From Croceibacterium xixiisoli (GTDB taxonomy: Bacteria; Pseudomonadota; Alphaproteobacteria; Sphingomonadales; Sphingomonadaceae), in contig NZ_WTYJ01000001.1 of assembly GCF_009827305.1 (NCBI RefSeq), forward strand, positions 1,054,001 through 1,118,000: a DNA stretch of 64,000 nt, in the 5' to 3' direction. Position numbers and translations under genes: made by a program. Below the pieces are notes generated by a model, which made no database searches, had not been told where the DNA came from, and worked only from the letters and a program-made list of their open reading frames with translations. The first letter of the stretch is position 1, and each line of letters begins with the position of its first letter. Positions 1-8,823 of this stretch are shown piece after piece.

Positions 1-222
1 CGGGCTGGTCATTTCGATGGCCCATTGCTCGCTGCCATTGGGAGTGGCGACCTTGATGTCGATGAAGGCATGCGGGTTCTGCCATTTGAAGCGCACCACT
101 TCGGCATTCATCGCCACGGTCTTGTTCATGTCGAACATCGAATAGCTGTGATGCGCAAGCACGGGGGTGGAGAGCAGGGCCAGACCGGCGGCGGCGATGG
201 TCATCTTGCTGGAATTCTTCAT
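1..222 (-). CDS. DUF6152-type secreted protein, partial (C-terminus off window)
   Basis: The first 74 residues of a protein whose 3' end lies outside the window. A signal peptide of 23 residues ends V-L-A and is followed directly by HHSYSMFD, so the predicted mature protein begins with His. The motif KWQNPHAFI follows, with its His at residue 51, 27 residues after the first His. The same layout appears in the proteins at 238-666 and 16572-16997. The start is supported by GAAGGAGG a few bases before ATG. It lies 15 bp downstream of the next DUF6152 gene and is probably the last gene seen of that operon. The family has no known function; copper binding is my inference from the N-terminal His. 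Confidence 0.85.
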   Translation of the reverse strand, partial: MKNSSKMTIAAAGLALLSTPVLAHHSYSMFDMNKTVAMNAEVVRFKWQNPHAFIDIKVATPNGSEQWAIEMTSP

Positions 223-237
223 TGTCGCCTCCTTCAA

Positions 238-666
238 TTACAGGCGCGGGACGTTGACGGGGGTGCCGTTCTTGGGCAGCCCGGAATCGAGCGTGGTACC
301 GTCTGCCTTGCGCAGATCGAGGAACAGCCCGCCCGGCTTGCCATTGCGCAAGGGCGCGATCCGCAGCGAAATCTGGTCGCCATTGGACAGCGAAGTGCGG
401 GTCCAGCCCTGGCGACGCAAATTGTTCGGGCTGTTCAATTCGATGCTCCAATGGGTGTTGGTTCGCCCCGAAGGCACATCGAGTTCGATGAACACATGCG
501 GATTGGTCCACTGGAATTCAGTGACCTTGCCCTGCAGGGTCATGACCTTGGTCTGATCGAACATGGCAAAGCTGTGGTGGGCCAGGGCGGGGCCGGCGGC
601 GAGCGCCAGACAGGCCCCGGCGATGATCCCGGCAAGCCCGGCCGCCTGCAGATATGTTCTAGTCAT
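238..666 (-). CDS. DUF6152-type secreted protein
   Basis: A 142-residue exported protein. The signal peptide covers about residues 1-29 (ending A-L-A) and mature HHSFAMFD begins at residue 30. The family motif QWTNPHVFI places a second conserved His at residue 57. The rest looks like a small beta-rich domain with a conserved SPNNLRRQGW segment. The start is supported by GAGGGGG six bases upstream. The start codon lies within the last 8 bp of the upstream gene (stop at 659-661), so the two are very likely co-translated. Function is unknown; it may be a periplasmic metal-binding protein. It is a paralogue of its downstream neighbour, not an identical copy. Confidence 0.88.
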   Translation of the reverse strand: MTRTYLQAAGLAGIIAGACLALAAGPALAHHSFAMFDQTKVMTLQGKVTEFQWTNPHVFIELDVPSGRTNTHWSIELNSPNNLRRQGWTRTSLSNGDQISLRIAPLRNGKPGGLFLDLRKADGTTLDSGLPKNGTPVNVPRL

Positions 667-1588
667 TGGCTACCCCCTCAAGATCGCTGGTGCCGCGTTC
701 CTCCGCCGTCTCGCGGCCCAGATCAGTGCCTGGAAGATTGGCGTTGTAGGCAAGTATGCAGTTGGATTCGTTGATGTCTGTGTAGTCCTGCCGGCCGAAA
801 CGCTTGGTCGATCGCCATTCGCCTTCCCAGCTTTGCGGATCGGTCAGGATATATTCGACCTCCATCACGGTGCCATTTTCCAGCATCCTGATGCGTTCGG
901 TCATTTCGAATTCGTCGGAAATCGGAATGCCGTGATCGATGTAGTGATTGTCCACTTCAAAATATTTGCTGCGAACGACCAACGTATCGCCGTCCCATTT
1001 GCCGATCGATTCCCCATTGTAACTGGGAACCACCAGATCGGGATCGCTGAAGTCGCGCCCGTCGAGATAGATGATGCGGACCGAATTGTTGAAGCCGCTG
1101 ATGATGTAGACGGCGGTGGGCAGCTGGATGAAGGCGTGGGGCCAGACCCGCGTCATCAACATCGGCATGCCGGGCGGGTAACACTGGCCGATCGCATCGC
1201 GATAGGTTTCGTTGCGCGCCTGATACTTGGGCGCCTCTATCAAAGCCTCGCGTCCAGGGCGGGCGAATTTGGGATAGGGTGGCCCGAACAGGAATTTCTG
1301 GAACCCTTCCGCCAGATCGATGAACCAGGTGCCGGTCAGGTCGAACGGCGCAGCCGGACGCGGCCGGGCCAGGTTTTCCGGTGCCAGCGCCCCGAGATAG
1401 CCGGGATGTTTCGGCACCATGTCATGCAGCCGTTCGGGCGTCAGTGGCACGTAATTGCGCACCACCTCCGGCTGTTCGGGCAAGGGGCCCTGATCGTCGG
1501 TTTCGCTGATGGTCTGGGCCAGCGCCGTGCCGCAAGGCAACACGACTATCAGGCCCGCTGCGAGCATGGCTCGCGCGTTCATTCGCAT
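659..1588 (-). CDS. secreted protein of uncharacterised GRWEGDTLVVET-like family
   Basis: About 309 residues, starting at the ATG preceded by GGGGGA; a longer frame upstream lacks a ribosome site. The signal peptide ends G-T-A-L-A. Sequence landmarks are FDLTGTWFIDL, a C-Y-P-P-G-M-P segment, GKWDGDTLVVRS, MTERIRM and a region near EYILTDPQSW. Similar landmarks recur in the proteins at 17036, 25938 and 27112, so I treat all four as one divergent secreted family. I know no characterised member. It overlaps the downstream DUF6152 gene by 8 bp and follows the TonB receptor gene by about 100 bp of A/T-rich DNA that may carry its own promoter. Confidence 0.8.
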   Translation of the reverse strand: MRMNARAMLAAGLIVVLPCGTALAQTISETDDQGPLPEQPEVVRNYVPLTPERLHDMVPKHPGYLGALAPENLARPRPAAPFDLTGTWFIDLAEGFQKFLFGPPYPKFARPGREALIEAPKYQARNETYRDAIGQCYPPGMPMLMTRVWPHAFIQLPTAVYIISGFNNSVRIIYLDGRDFSDPDLVVPSYNGESIGKWDGDTLVVRSKYFEVDNHYIDHGIPISDEFEMTERIRMLENGTVMEVEYILTDPQSWEGEWRSTKRFGRQDYTDINESNCILAYNANLPGTDLGRETAEERGTSDLEGVAND

Positions 1589-1689
1589 GGCATTCCCCCG
1601 AACATCCTCATTTGCTCGTATGATTTTGTTATATTCTTTTACTAATTTGATTATGGCAAAAAGCCTTCTGCCTGTCACCCTCCGATGCG

Positions 1690-4110
1690 TTAAAAATCAT
1701 ACTGCATGGTGATGCCGACTTCGCGCGGGCGGCCGCGTACTTCGGCCAGCGCGGAGCGTTCGGGCAGGGCGAGCGGGTGCAGCCGGTTTACCGGGCCGCC
1801 CTGATCCCAATATCCGCCGCCGAACCGCTGGGCGTAGGTGGCATAGGTGTTGTCGAGCAGATTGTTGGCAAACACGGTCACACGCACCGGCGTGTCATCC
1901 GGCTGGAACTGGATGCGGGCATTGACCAGCTCGATTGCGGGCAGGGTATAAGCGGAATCGCCCACCGCCGAATTGTGCGTCGCCTGCTCGCCCGTGTAGC
2001 TGTAGGCGAGATTGAAGGAGAATTCGCCAAAGGATGTCCGGGCGTTGTAGGTTGCACCCAGATTGAAGGATGTTTCCGGAACATCGGGATAGAGATTGGG
2101 CCCGGCATTGGCCACCTCATCCTTCAGATCGTAGCCGATGATTGCCCCCGATGCGTCAAGGAAGAAATTGTCGGTGACAGCGATGCGCAGATCGGCCTCT
2201 GCGCCATAGAGATCGACATCGCCGGAGTTCACAACCTGAATTTGGAAACCGATGGGGCAGGTGGGATCCACATTGCAGGCAACCTGGCGCGCTGCCTGGC
2301 GGTTGGTCCATTGCATGAAGAATACGGTTGGATTGAGCCGCACCCGGCGATCGAAGGCTTCGATTCGCATGCCGAGTTCGTAATTCTGCACCTTCTCAGG
2401 GGCGATGGGCTGGATGAAATCGCCGCTCTGATCCTTCCCGGCGACGCGATCGAGGATCTGGAAGCTGAACTGCCCGGCCTTGTAGGCCTTGGACGCAGTG
2501 GCGTAGATCATCGCGCGGTCGGAGAAGTGATAATCCAGCGTTGCCCGCCAGTCGATCTGATCCCACGAATGATCGCTGAACACGGTGGTGGATGTCGTCC
2601 CGGCAGCCGGAGTGAAATTGGCGGAAGCCTGTTCGGTCTCGTCATATTTCTTGCGGTCATTGGCATAGCGCAGCCCGCCGGTGAAATTCAGGCTGTCGGT
2701 GATGTGCCATGTGCCGGAGGCGAAGACGCCGAAGGAATCGCTGGCCTGTTCGACATAGGTATCAGTCAGGCGGAACAATCCGCCATCGGCGTCACCCCTT
2801 GGCTGATCAGGGAAGATGCTGCTGCCGCGCCGGTTGATGGTAAGGCCGGGGCTGGCGGATTTTTCATGGAAATAATTGAGCCCGCCGACCAGATCGAGTG
2901 CACCGCCGAACAGCGCCGCATTGAGCTGCAATTCCTGATAGAACACGGTAGAGGAGACGTCGGTGAGGCGGTTTTCCGTGCCGAGCAGCTGATAATCAAC
3001 CGATGCCCGGTGGATCATCCTGGCCAGGCCAGTGGTTGTCGACAGCGTCAGATCATCATTCAGATCATAGGCCATGCGCAGATCGGCCTGCCAATATTTG
3101 TTCCGCTGTTCCTGCGTACAGGCGCGATCGTAATCGGGGTTGAAATCATCGAGCAGGCAGATGCTGGGTGCGGTGAAATCGTCGATCACGATGCGGTCAT
3201 CGTTGTATTCGGCTAGTGGCGCCTGCCCGGCCTGCTTGAAAGCATCGTTGAGCCAATCGGCAAAATTGCCTTCGATGACCCCCTCTATCCCCGGGCGCAT
3301 GTCAAATTCGGTGAAGACCAGCGGCGTGCCGTCGGCCTTGGTATCGGTATAGAGGAAGCCGAGAGTGGCATCGAAGCGATCATCCGGCTTGTAGCGCAGG
3401 TTGATGCGGCCGATGATGTCTTCCGATCCGCCGAGCATCTGATCGCCACGGCTGACATAGCCATCCTGCTTCAGATAGGCGCCCTGTGCCCGCGCGGCCA
3501 GGCCTTCGGCCAGCGGCACATTGAGGGTGCCGACAATATCGGTTCGATCGAATGATCCGGCGGTGACGCGCAGGTAACCGCCAAATTCGTCCAGATCGGG
3601 CTGCTTGGTGAAGATGCGGATGGCACCGCCTGTGGAATTGCGACCAAACAGCGTCCCTTGTGGGCCACGCAACACTTCGATCCGGTCAATGTCGAGCACC
3701 CGCAGCACCGATCCGCTGGTGCGCGGTACGAAGACGCCATCAATGTAAAGACCCACACCGCGCTCACCGGTGGCACCGCTGCCGCCAGAAATGCCGCGAA
3801 TGGAAAAGTTGGGCACGGCATTCCCGGTTCCGCGCGAAGGCGTGATGTTGAGATTGGGCGTAAAGCTGCTGAGATCGGCAAGGTCTTCGATCCCCCTCGC
3901 TTCCAGCATGGTTTCATTCATGGCGACAATGGAAAGCGGCGTATCCTGCAGATTGGTGGCCCGTCGTTCTGCCGTGACGATAATGGTTTCGGCGGCGGGG
4001 CGTTCGCTTTCCTCATTGCCCTGCGCCCAGGCGGGGGTGATCCAACTGCACCCGGTGGCGACGACAAGCATCGCGACCCGCCGACCGGCAGGGCCCTTCC
4101 ATTGCCTCAT
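1690..4110 (-). CDS. TonB-dependent outer-membrane receptor
   Basis: About 806 residues. ATG at 4110 is preceded by AGGAGA, and the signal peptide ends T-P-A-W-A. A TonB-box-like stretch (TIIVTAERR) and a plug domain follow, with typical receptor plug elements such as FSIRGISG, GVGLYIDGVF, VLRGPQGTLFGRNSTGGAI. The remainder is a 22-strand barrel pattern ending in aromatic F. It should take up a substrate across the outer membrane using TonB energy. The genes immediately downstream (secreted family protein, two DUF6152 proteins) suggest a substrate connected with that system, but the sequence does not name it. Two inverted repeats lie just upstream (4192-4228). Confidence 0.95.
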   Translation of the reverse strand: MRQWKGPAGRRVAMLVVATGCSWITPAWAQGNEESERPAAETIIVTAERRATNLQDTPLSIVAMNETMLEARGIEDLADLSSFTPNLNITPSRGTGNAVPNFSIRGISGGSGATGERGVGLYIDGVFVPRTSGSVLRVLDIDRIEVLRGPQGTLFGRNSTGGAIRIFTKQPDLDEFGGYLRVTAGSFDRTDIVGTLNVPLAEGLAARAQGAYLKQDGYVSRGDQMLGGSEDIIGRINLRYKPDDRFDATLGFLYTDTKADGTPLVFTEFDMRPGIEGVIEGNFADWLNDAFKQAGQAPLAEYNDDRIVIDDFTAPSICLLDDFNPDYDRACTQEQRNKYWQADLRMAYDLNDDLTLSTTTGLARMIHRASVDYQLLGTENRLTDVSSTVFYQELQLNAALFGGALDLVGGLNYFHEKSASPGLTINRRGSSIFPDQPRGDADGGLFRLTDTYVEQASDSFGVFASGTWHITDSLNFTGGLRYANDRKKYDETEQASANFTPAAGTTSTTVFSDHSWDQIDWRATLDYHFSDRAMIYATASKAYKAGQFSFQILDRVAGKDQSGDFIQPIAPEKVQNYELGMRIEAFDRRVRLNPTVFFMQWTNRQAARQVACNVDPTCPIGFQIQVVNSGDVDLYGAEADLRIAVTDNFFLDASGAIIGYDLKDEVANAGPNLYPDVPETSFNLGATYNARTSFGEFSFNLAYSYTGEQATHNSAVGDSAYTLPAIELVNARIQFQPDDTPVRVTVFANNLLDNTYATYAQRFGGGYWDQGGPVNRLHPLALPERSALAEVRGRPREVGITMQYDF

Positions 4111-4191
4111 GTTCGCATCTCCTCTTCCCCGGTCGCCGGTTGTCTTTTTGGCGCCGGCTCCATCCCCAGGGGCGGAGCGGTAAAAGGCTAT

Positions 4192-4228
4192 ATTTGCAAA
4201 TGGCAAAAAGCAATATTGATATTATCAA
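4192..4228. promoter_or_regulatory. two palindromes in the TonB receptor upstream region
   Basis: A perfect 10-bp palindrome ATTTGCAAAT (4192-4201) is followed by TTGATA-T-TATCAA (4216-4228), about 85-120 bp upstream of the receptor start. The sequence between them contains, on the minus strand, GCTTTTTGCCAT. The same 12 bases also occur near 1652-1663 in front of the secreted-protein gene at 659-1588. These are candidate regulator sites controlling the receptor and its downstream genes; no regulator gene is adjacent. Confidence 0.4.
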
Positions 4229-4719
4229 ATTAAATGGGAGTGGGCAGTGAGCCAGTTGAAGGAAGTTCCGCAATGGGCAAAATGAGCCGGGCGGAGGGCA
4301 GTCCCGCCTTGCGGCAGGAGGAGGGCAAGTGGACGAGGATGGTCTTGGACCATGCCGCCTTCCCATCCGCCCGGCTCGCAGCAGTGCCAGGGGGGCCGGG
4401 CACTGCTGAAAATTTCGCTTTCCACCCATGCGGGAAAGCAATCCGAAACCGTGTCTCAGGCGCCGGCCACCCCCATGGCCAGCGCCTGCCGGTGCCGATA
4501 TCCGGATTACCCAGAAGGAATGGGCTGCCGAATCCCGCGCCGATTTGATCAGTTGTACGCCAATTGGCGAATGGGTAAGGTAAATTGTTGTAAATGATAT
4601 TTTTTTGTAAATTTATCTAAATTGATGCTACGTCCGCGCCACAGGCTTGCTTAAGATCGGGCTGAAACGATGGTGAAATCACCACGTGCAGGGGTCGCAA
4701 ATTGAACAGGGATTATCCA
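4229..4719. other. gene-free divergent intergenic region
   Basis: About 490 bp between the receptor promoter and the plus-strand LysM/FecR gene. It holds a perfect 10-bp stem, CAGCAGTGCC (4379-4388) with GGCACTGCTG (4399-4408), and a 10-base loop. No strong T-run follows, so it may be a weak terminator or an RNA structure. The last 130 bp are A/T-rich (around 4560-4640) and probably carry the plus-strand promoter. Short open frames here have no family features. Confidence 0.5.
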
Positions 4720-6042
4720 ATGGCTTGGCTGCGCATCGGTCGTGTACCCGTAGCTGTGCTTTCGCTGGTTGTTGCGTCCATCGGGCCGGTGTCGGCAATG
4801 GCGCAGGCGGAACCGCCGGAAGATTTCGTTTATGCGATGAAAGCCGGCGATACGCTGATCGGCCTGGCGGGCAGCTATTTCCACACGACAGGGGATTACC
4901 GGGTGGTGCAGCGGCGCAACCGGGTGGCCGATCCTTATCGCATGCCCATCGGCAGCCAGTTGCGCATTCCCGTCAACCTGCTGCGCTTTACCCCGGTGCA
5001 ACTGCAGGTGGTCAGTTTCAGCGGCAATGTGGCGGTGGCGTCCGGCGGCCGGGAGCGCGCGCCTGCGGTTGGCGAAACCCTCTCCGAAGGAACCGTGCTG
5101 CAGACTGGTCGCGGTGGGTTCATTACCCTGTCCGGCGGGGCGGGGTCGCGGGTGTCGCTCCCATCCCAGTCGCGCGTGAGGGTGAAGTCCGCCCGGCGCT
5201 ATCTGATCGACAACTCGCTGGATGTGGAATTTGAACTGCTGGAAGGGCGGGGCAGTTTCCAGCCGCCGCAACTGCGTCGGGGCGAACGCTATCGCGTGCG
5301 CACGCCGCAGGCGGTTTCGGCCGTGCGCGGAACCACTTTCCGGATCTTCCTGGCGCAGGATGGTGAACGATCGGGTACAGAGGTGATCGAGGGGGACGTG
5401 GCGCTCAGCACGTTGGAGGAAACGCACCACGTTGCCGCCGGTTTCGGCGCGGTCGCTGGCGAAGATGGCGGCATCGCGGAAGAACCCCTGCTGCCATCCC
5501 CCGTGCTGGCCGATCCGGATCGGGTCCAGACCGAAGTCGACCTGAAATTCACGATCCGCCCCGTTGCCGGCGCCACATCCTATCGGTTGCAGCTGGCGCG
5601 CGATGCCGGCTTTGTCGATACGATCGCCGAAACGGTTGATGCCGATACGGACATCACCCTGCCGGGCATCCCCAATGGCACCTATTTCGTGCGGTCGGCG
5701 GGGATCGCTGCCAGCGGGATCGAGGGCTTGACCGAAGCTTACAGTTTCCGGCGGCAGCGGCTGGGCGTGGAAGCAGCGGTCGGGCCGGCGGAACTGGTTG
5801 ATGGCTTCCGTTTTGCCTGGCGGCATGAGGGGGAAGGGCCGGCGCTATACAGTTTCCGCCTCTGGCGCGAAGGGCAGGAGGCACGGCCGATGCTGCATGA
5901 GATTGCCATGGATCAGCGCGAATACACGCTGACGGCACTGCCGCCGGGCGTCTATTACTGGCAGGTTGCGGCTACGCAGCCGGGCGATGGGGAGTTGTTG
6001 ACGGTGTGGAATGCACCGCAGAAGCTGACCATCACGCCCTGA
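4720..6042 (+). CDS. LysM and FecR domain exported protein
   Basis: About 440 residues. I chose ATG 4720 (AGGGA upstream) over an in-frame TTG at 4702. A signal peptide ends near S-A-M-A-Q-A. A LysM-like peptidoglycan-binding segment follows (YAMKAGDTLIGLAGSYF to GSQLRIP, about residues 37-83). A FecR-type beta domain comes next (about 95-240, with VRTPQAVSAVRGTTFRIF), and the C-terminal part has two fibronectin-like repeats (SYRLQLARD; YSFRLWREG). It lies 22 bp upstream of the CHASE2 kinase and is probably co-transcribed with it, so it may act as the envelope-facing partner in that signalling pathway. FecR proteins normally relay outer-membrane signals to sigma factors, but no sigma gene is present here. 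Confidence 0.85.
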   Translation: MAWLRIGRVPVAVLSLVVASIGPVSAMAQAEPPEDFVYAMKAGDTLIGLAGSYFHTTGDYRVVQRRNRVADPYRMPIGSQLRIPVNLLRFTPVQLQVVSFSGNVAVASGGRERAPAVGETLSEGTVLQTGRGGFITLSGGAGSRVSLPSQSRVRVKSARRYLIDNSLDVEFELLEGRGSFQPPQLRRGERYRVRTPQAVSAVRGTTFRIFLAQDGERSGTEVIEGDVALSTLEETHHVAAGFGAVAGEDGGIAEEPLLPSPVLADPDRVQTEVDLKFTIRPVAGATSYRLQLARDAGFVDTIAETVDADTDITLPGIPNGTYFVRSAGIAASGIEGLTEAYSFRRQRLGVEAAVGPAELVDGFRFAWRHEGEGPALYSFRLWREGQEARPMLHEIAMDQREYTLTALPPGVYYWQVAATQPGDGELLTVWNAPQKLTITP

Positions 6043-6064
6043 AAGGGGTAATCGGTCCTGTCGC

Positions 6065-8272
6065 ATGCTGAAAAACCGGCTGTTCCTCGAATGGTGTCTG
6101 ACCCTGCTGGTGGCGGCGGGCGTGACCTGCTGGGCCAGCCTGTTCGAGCTGACCGCGCGGCTGGACGAACAATTGCAGGATATCGCCGTATCCTGGACCG
6201 TGGATCGGGGTGATCCGGCGCTGGTGCTGGTCGAGGTGGACGACCGAAGCCTGCGGGAACTGGGGCCCTGGCCCTGGCCGCGCGCGCGCCATGCCGAACT
6301 GATCGAGCGGCTATCGGCTGCCGGGGCGAAGGTGATCGTCCCGGACATACTGTTCCTGGAACCCGGGATCGTCGCCGAAGATCTGGCCCTGGCCCAGGCG
6401 GTGGCGAAGGCGGGCAATGTCGTGCTGCCCTTCACCTTCGGCCCGGAAGAAAACACGCTTGATGGGCGCGTTCCGATCATGCCGCTGCCGGCGCTGCAAT
6501 CCGCCGCCCGCGAACTGGGGCATGTCGAGCTGCAGTTCGATGGCGATGGCACGATCCGGCGTGTTCCGCTGGCGATGGAGGAGCGTGGCCGGCGTTATGA
6601 TCATCTGATGCAGGCGACGTACCGGGTCAAAGAAGGGCGTGATCCCCCACCGTCGGACAATGCCAGCGGATTGTCCGACATCGTGCCTTTCCACCAGCCG
6701 GGCACCTACCCCACCATATCGGCGGTAGATGTCCTGCGCGGGTCGGTCCCCAAGATATTCCTGCAGGATCGGGTGGTGCTGTTCGGCGCAACTGCGCAGG
6801 GGTTGCAGGATCGCTATGCGGTTCCGCGCTATGCCGGCCATATCCAGAGCGGTATCGAGATTCAGGCCAATCTGCTCGACGCCATGATGCATGACCGCTT
6901 CATTGCGCCGGTGTCCAGCCTCTGGAACATGGCGCTATCGGTGCTGCTGGTGGCGGCCTTGATGATGGCCTTCTGGGTGCTCAGGCCCAAATCGGCGCTG
7001 CGCTTTGCCGTGCTGCTGGCGCTGGCGATGGTGGCGCTCGCCCTGGCGCTGCCGACGGCGGCGGGGGTGTGGCTGTCCCCTGGCGCGGCGCTGGTCGGGA
7101 TCGTCATCGCCTATCCGCTGTGGGGATGGCGTCGGCTGGTCTCCGTGGTGGATTTCCTGCACCAGGAATCTGCCAGTCTTCACCAGCAGTCGGATCAGCC
7201 GGTGGATGCGCAGGGCTTCGACGTGATCGCCCGGCAGGTGAATGAGTTCAAGGGCTTGCTGCTGAACGTGCGGCAGAATTTCGCCTTCGTTCGCGGCATC
7301 ATCGAATCCGCGCCAGAGCCGATTGTCGTGCTTGACCGTTCGCGCCGGACCATCGCGATGAACGATGCCGCCCGGCGACTGCTCGGGCCGTTCGAACCAG
7401 GGCTCGATCTGCCCCTGCTTCTGGCGCGCAGCAATGGTCAGCTCGTCGACGGGAATGATGAGGTGGCGTTTGGGGATGGGCGCAGTTTCCGGATATCGCG
7501 CGCCCTGTTCGGTGCGGATCACGATGACGGCACCGGGGCCGAGGAAATCGTGCAGTTCCACGATATTTCCGCCATCCGCCGGGCCGAACAGAACCGGCGG
7601 ATGACGCTGGAATTCCTCTCTCACGACATGCGGTCCCCGCAGGCGGCGATCATTGCCATGACCAATGACTCGCTGACGAAAGGTGATCCCGGCGCGCGCC
7701 TGTTGCGCATTCGCCAGCAGGCCGAACGGACGTTGCAACTGGCGGACAGCTTCGTGCAATATGCCCGGGTGCAGGAACAGGCGCTGTCCATGGAATCCTG
7801 TGATGTGCAGGCCCTGCTGATCGAGGCGGCCGACCGGGCCTATTTCGCCGCTAGGGCGAAGAGCACGACCATTCGCCTGAATGATCAGGAAGACCCGGTT
7901 TTCCTGAACTGCGACGCGGCGCTGATCGCCCGCATGCTGGACAATCTGATCGGCAATGCCATCCGCTACTCCCCTGCCGGATCCGCCATCAGCCTGGCGG
8001 TGGAAAATGCCCCGTCATCGAATCGTGATGTCGTGCTGCTGGTCGGGGACAATGGGCCAGGCCTGCCGGCCGCCCGGCGGCACGATCCCTTTGCTCGCTT
8101 CGGTGCCTGTCAGAATGCGGACGACAATGCGCCCAGCAGCGGGCTGGGACTGGCTTTCGTGGCAGAGGTCGTCAGCCGGCATCGCGGCCAGATCGAGGTG
8201 AAAACCGCGGCGGGGGAGGGGACACTGTTCCGGATCACCCTGCCGGATGATGCGTCACCCGACAACGTCTGA
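6065..8272 (+). CDS. CHASE2-domain sensor histidine kinase
   Basis: 735 residues. An N-terminal membrane helix (about 8-28) precedes a periplasmic CHASE2 domain (VLVEVDDRSLRELGPWPWPR; KVIVPDILF), then three membrane helices (about 288-355). A PAS-like domain follows (about 400-500), then the kinase core: H-box FLSHDMRSP with phospho-acceptor His520, N-box DNLIGNAIRYSP, G1 VGDNGPGLP and G2 SSGLGLAFV. It should sense an extracytoplasmic signal and phosphorylate a response regulator. The convergent OmpR-type regulator at 8820-9524 is the obvious candidate partner, though it is transcribed on the other strand. The upstream FecR/LysM gene probably belongs to the same unit. Confidence 0.93.
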   Translation: MLKNRLFLEWCLTLLVAAGVTCWASLFELTARLDEQLQDIAVSWTVDRGDPALVLVEVDDRSLRELGPWPWPRARHAELIERLSAAGAKVIVPDILFLEPGIVAEDLALAQAVAKAGNVVLPFTFGPEENTLDGRVPIMPLPALQSAARELGHVELQFDGDGTIRRVPLAMEERGRRYDHLMQATYRVKEGRDPPPSDNASGLSDIVPFHQPGTYPTISAVDVLRGSVPKIFLQDRVVLFGATAQGLQDRYAVPRYAGHIQSGIEIQANLLDAMMHDRFIAPVSSLWNMALSVLLVAALMMAFWVLRPKSALRFAVLLALAMVALALALPTAAGVWLSPGAALVGIVIAYPLWGWRRLVSVVDFLHQESASLHQQSDQPVDAQGFDVIARQVNEFKGLLLNVRQNFAFVRGIIESAPEPIVVLDRSRRTIAMNDAARRLLGPFEPGLDLPLLLARSNGQLVDGNDEVAFGDGRSFRISRALFGADHDDGTGAEEIVQFHDISAIRRAEQNRRMTLEFLSHDMRSPQAAIIAMTNDSLTKGDPGARLLRIRQQAERTLQLADSFVQYARVQEQALSMESCDVQALLIEAADRAYFAARAKSTTIRLNDQEDPVFLNCDAALIARMLDNLIGNAIRYSPAGSAISLAVENAPSSNRDVVLLVGDNGPGLPAARRHDPFARFGACQNADDNAPSSGLGLAFVAEVVSRHRGQIEVKTAAGEGTLFRITLPDDASPDNV

Positions 8273-8286
8273 ACAGCAAGGGCAGC

Positions 8287-8823
8287 TCAGGATGCTTGCC
8301 CATTCCGGCTGAGCGCGTCGTCGACCATTTGCCCGGCCAGATCTTCCAGCATGGCGGGGGTGATCGTGCAACTGTCCATTTCGGCCGTCGATCGGTGGAG
8401 CAGGGCGCCCGTCGCCCGTTGGAAGGCCGCCATGCTGATCCGGGCGCGTTCACCACGGCAGCGATCGAGCAAATAGCCCCGGCGGGCGACGGATTCCCAG
8501 GCCACTTCCCCATCCACTGCGCGGCCGATGCCGACATAGGACGGGCGCATGGAAACCGAATAGCGGATTTCGATACCGGCACCCTCCGCCGTCGCGACTG
8601 AATGCCGTGCCAGCGCAGTCTGCAGCGCTTGGCCAAGCATGGTTTCATCCGCGCCGGCATCCGGGTTCAGGCTGGCCGGGGTGCCGGATGCCAGGCCTGC
8701 CCCGGTCGCATCGACGCGTGGATGGGCGCCAATGGCGCAGGCGGACAGCGCCAGCGCGCCGGCCAGGCAGAATGCATTACGCAGGGTCGGCAGGGGAGGA
8801 ATACGCAGGGACGGCTGAATCAT
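8287..8823 (-). CDS. hypothetical lipoprotein
   Basis: 178 residues. The signal peptide ends in the lipobox ALSAC, so the protein is probably a lipoprotein. The mature part resembles DUF4136-like small envelope lipoproteins only loosely (IEIRYSVSMRPSYVGIG; EVAWESVARRGY), and I do not assign a family. Its ATG overlaps the TGA of the response regulator gene as ATGA (8820-8823), so the two are translationally coupled. It ends 14 bp from the convergent kinase gene. A role in the same envelope-signalling system is inferred from position only. Confidence 0.75.
   Translation of the reverse strand: MIQPSLRIPPLPTLRNAFCLAGALALSACAIGAHPRVDATGAGLASGTPASLNPDAGADETMLGQALQTALARHSVATAEGAGIEIRYSVSMRPSYVGIGRAVDGEVAWESVARRGYLLDRCRGERARISMAAFQRATGALLHRSTAEMDSCTITPAMLEDLAGQMVDDALSRNGQAS

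Noticed and set aside
4234-4548. 104-codon frame upstream of the LysM/FecR gene
   Set aside because: It has no ribosome site or recognisable family, is low in hydrophobic order, and lies in a promoter region.
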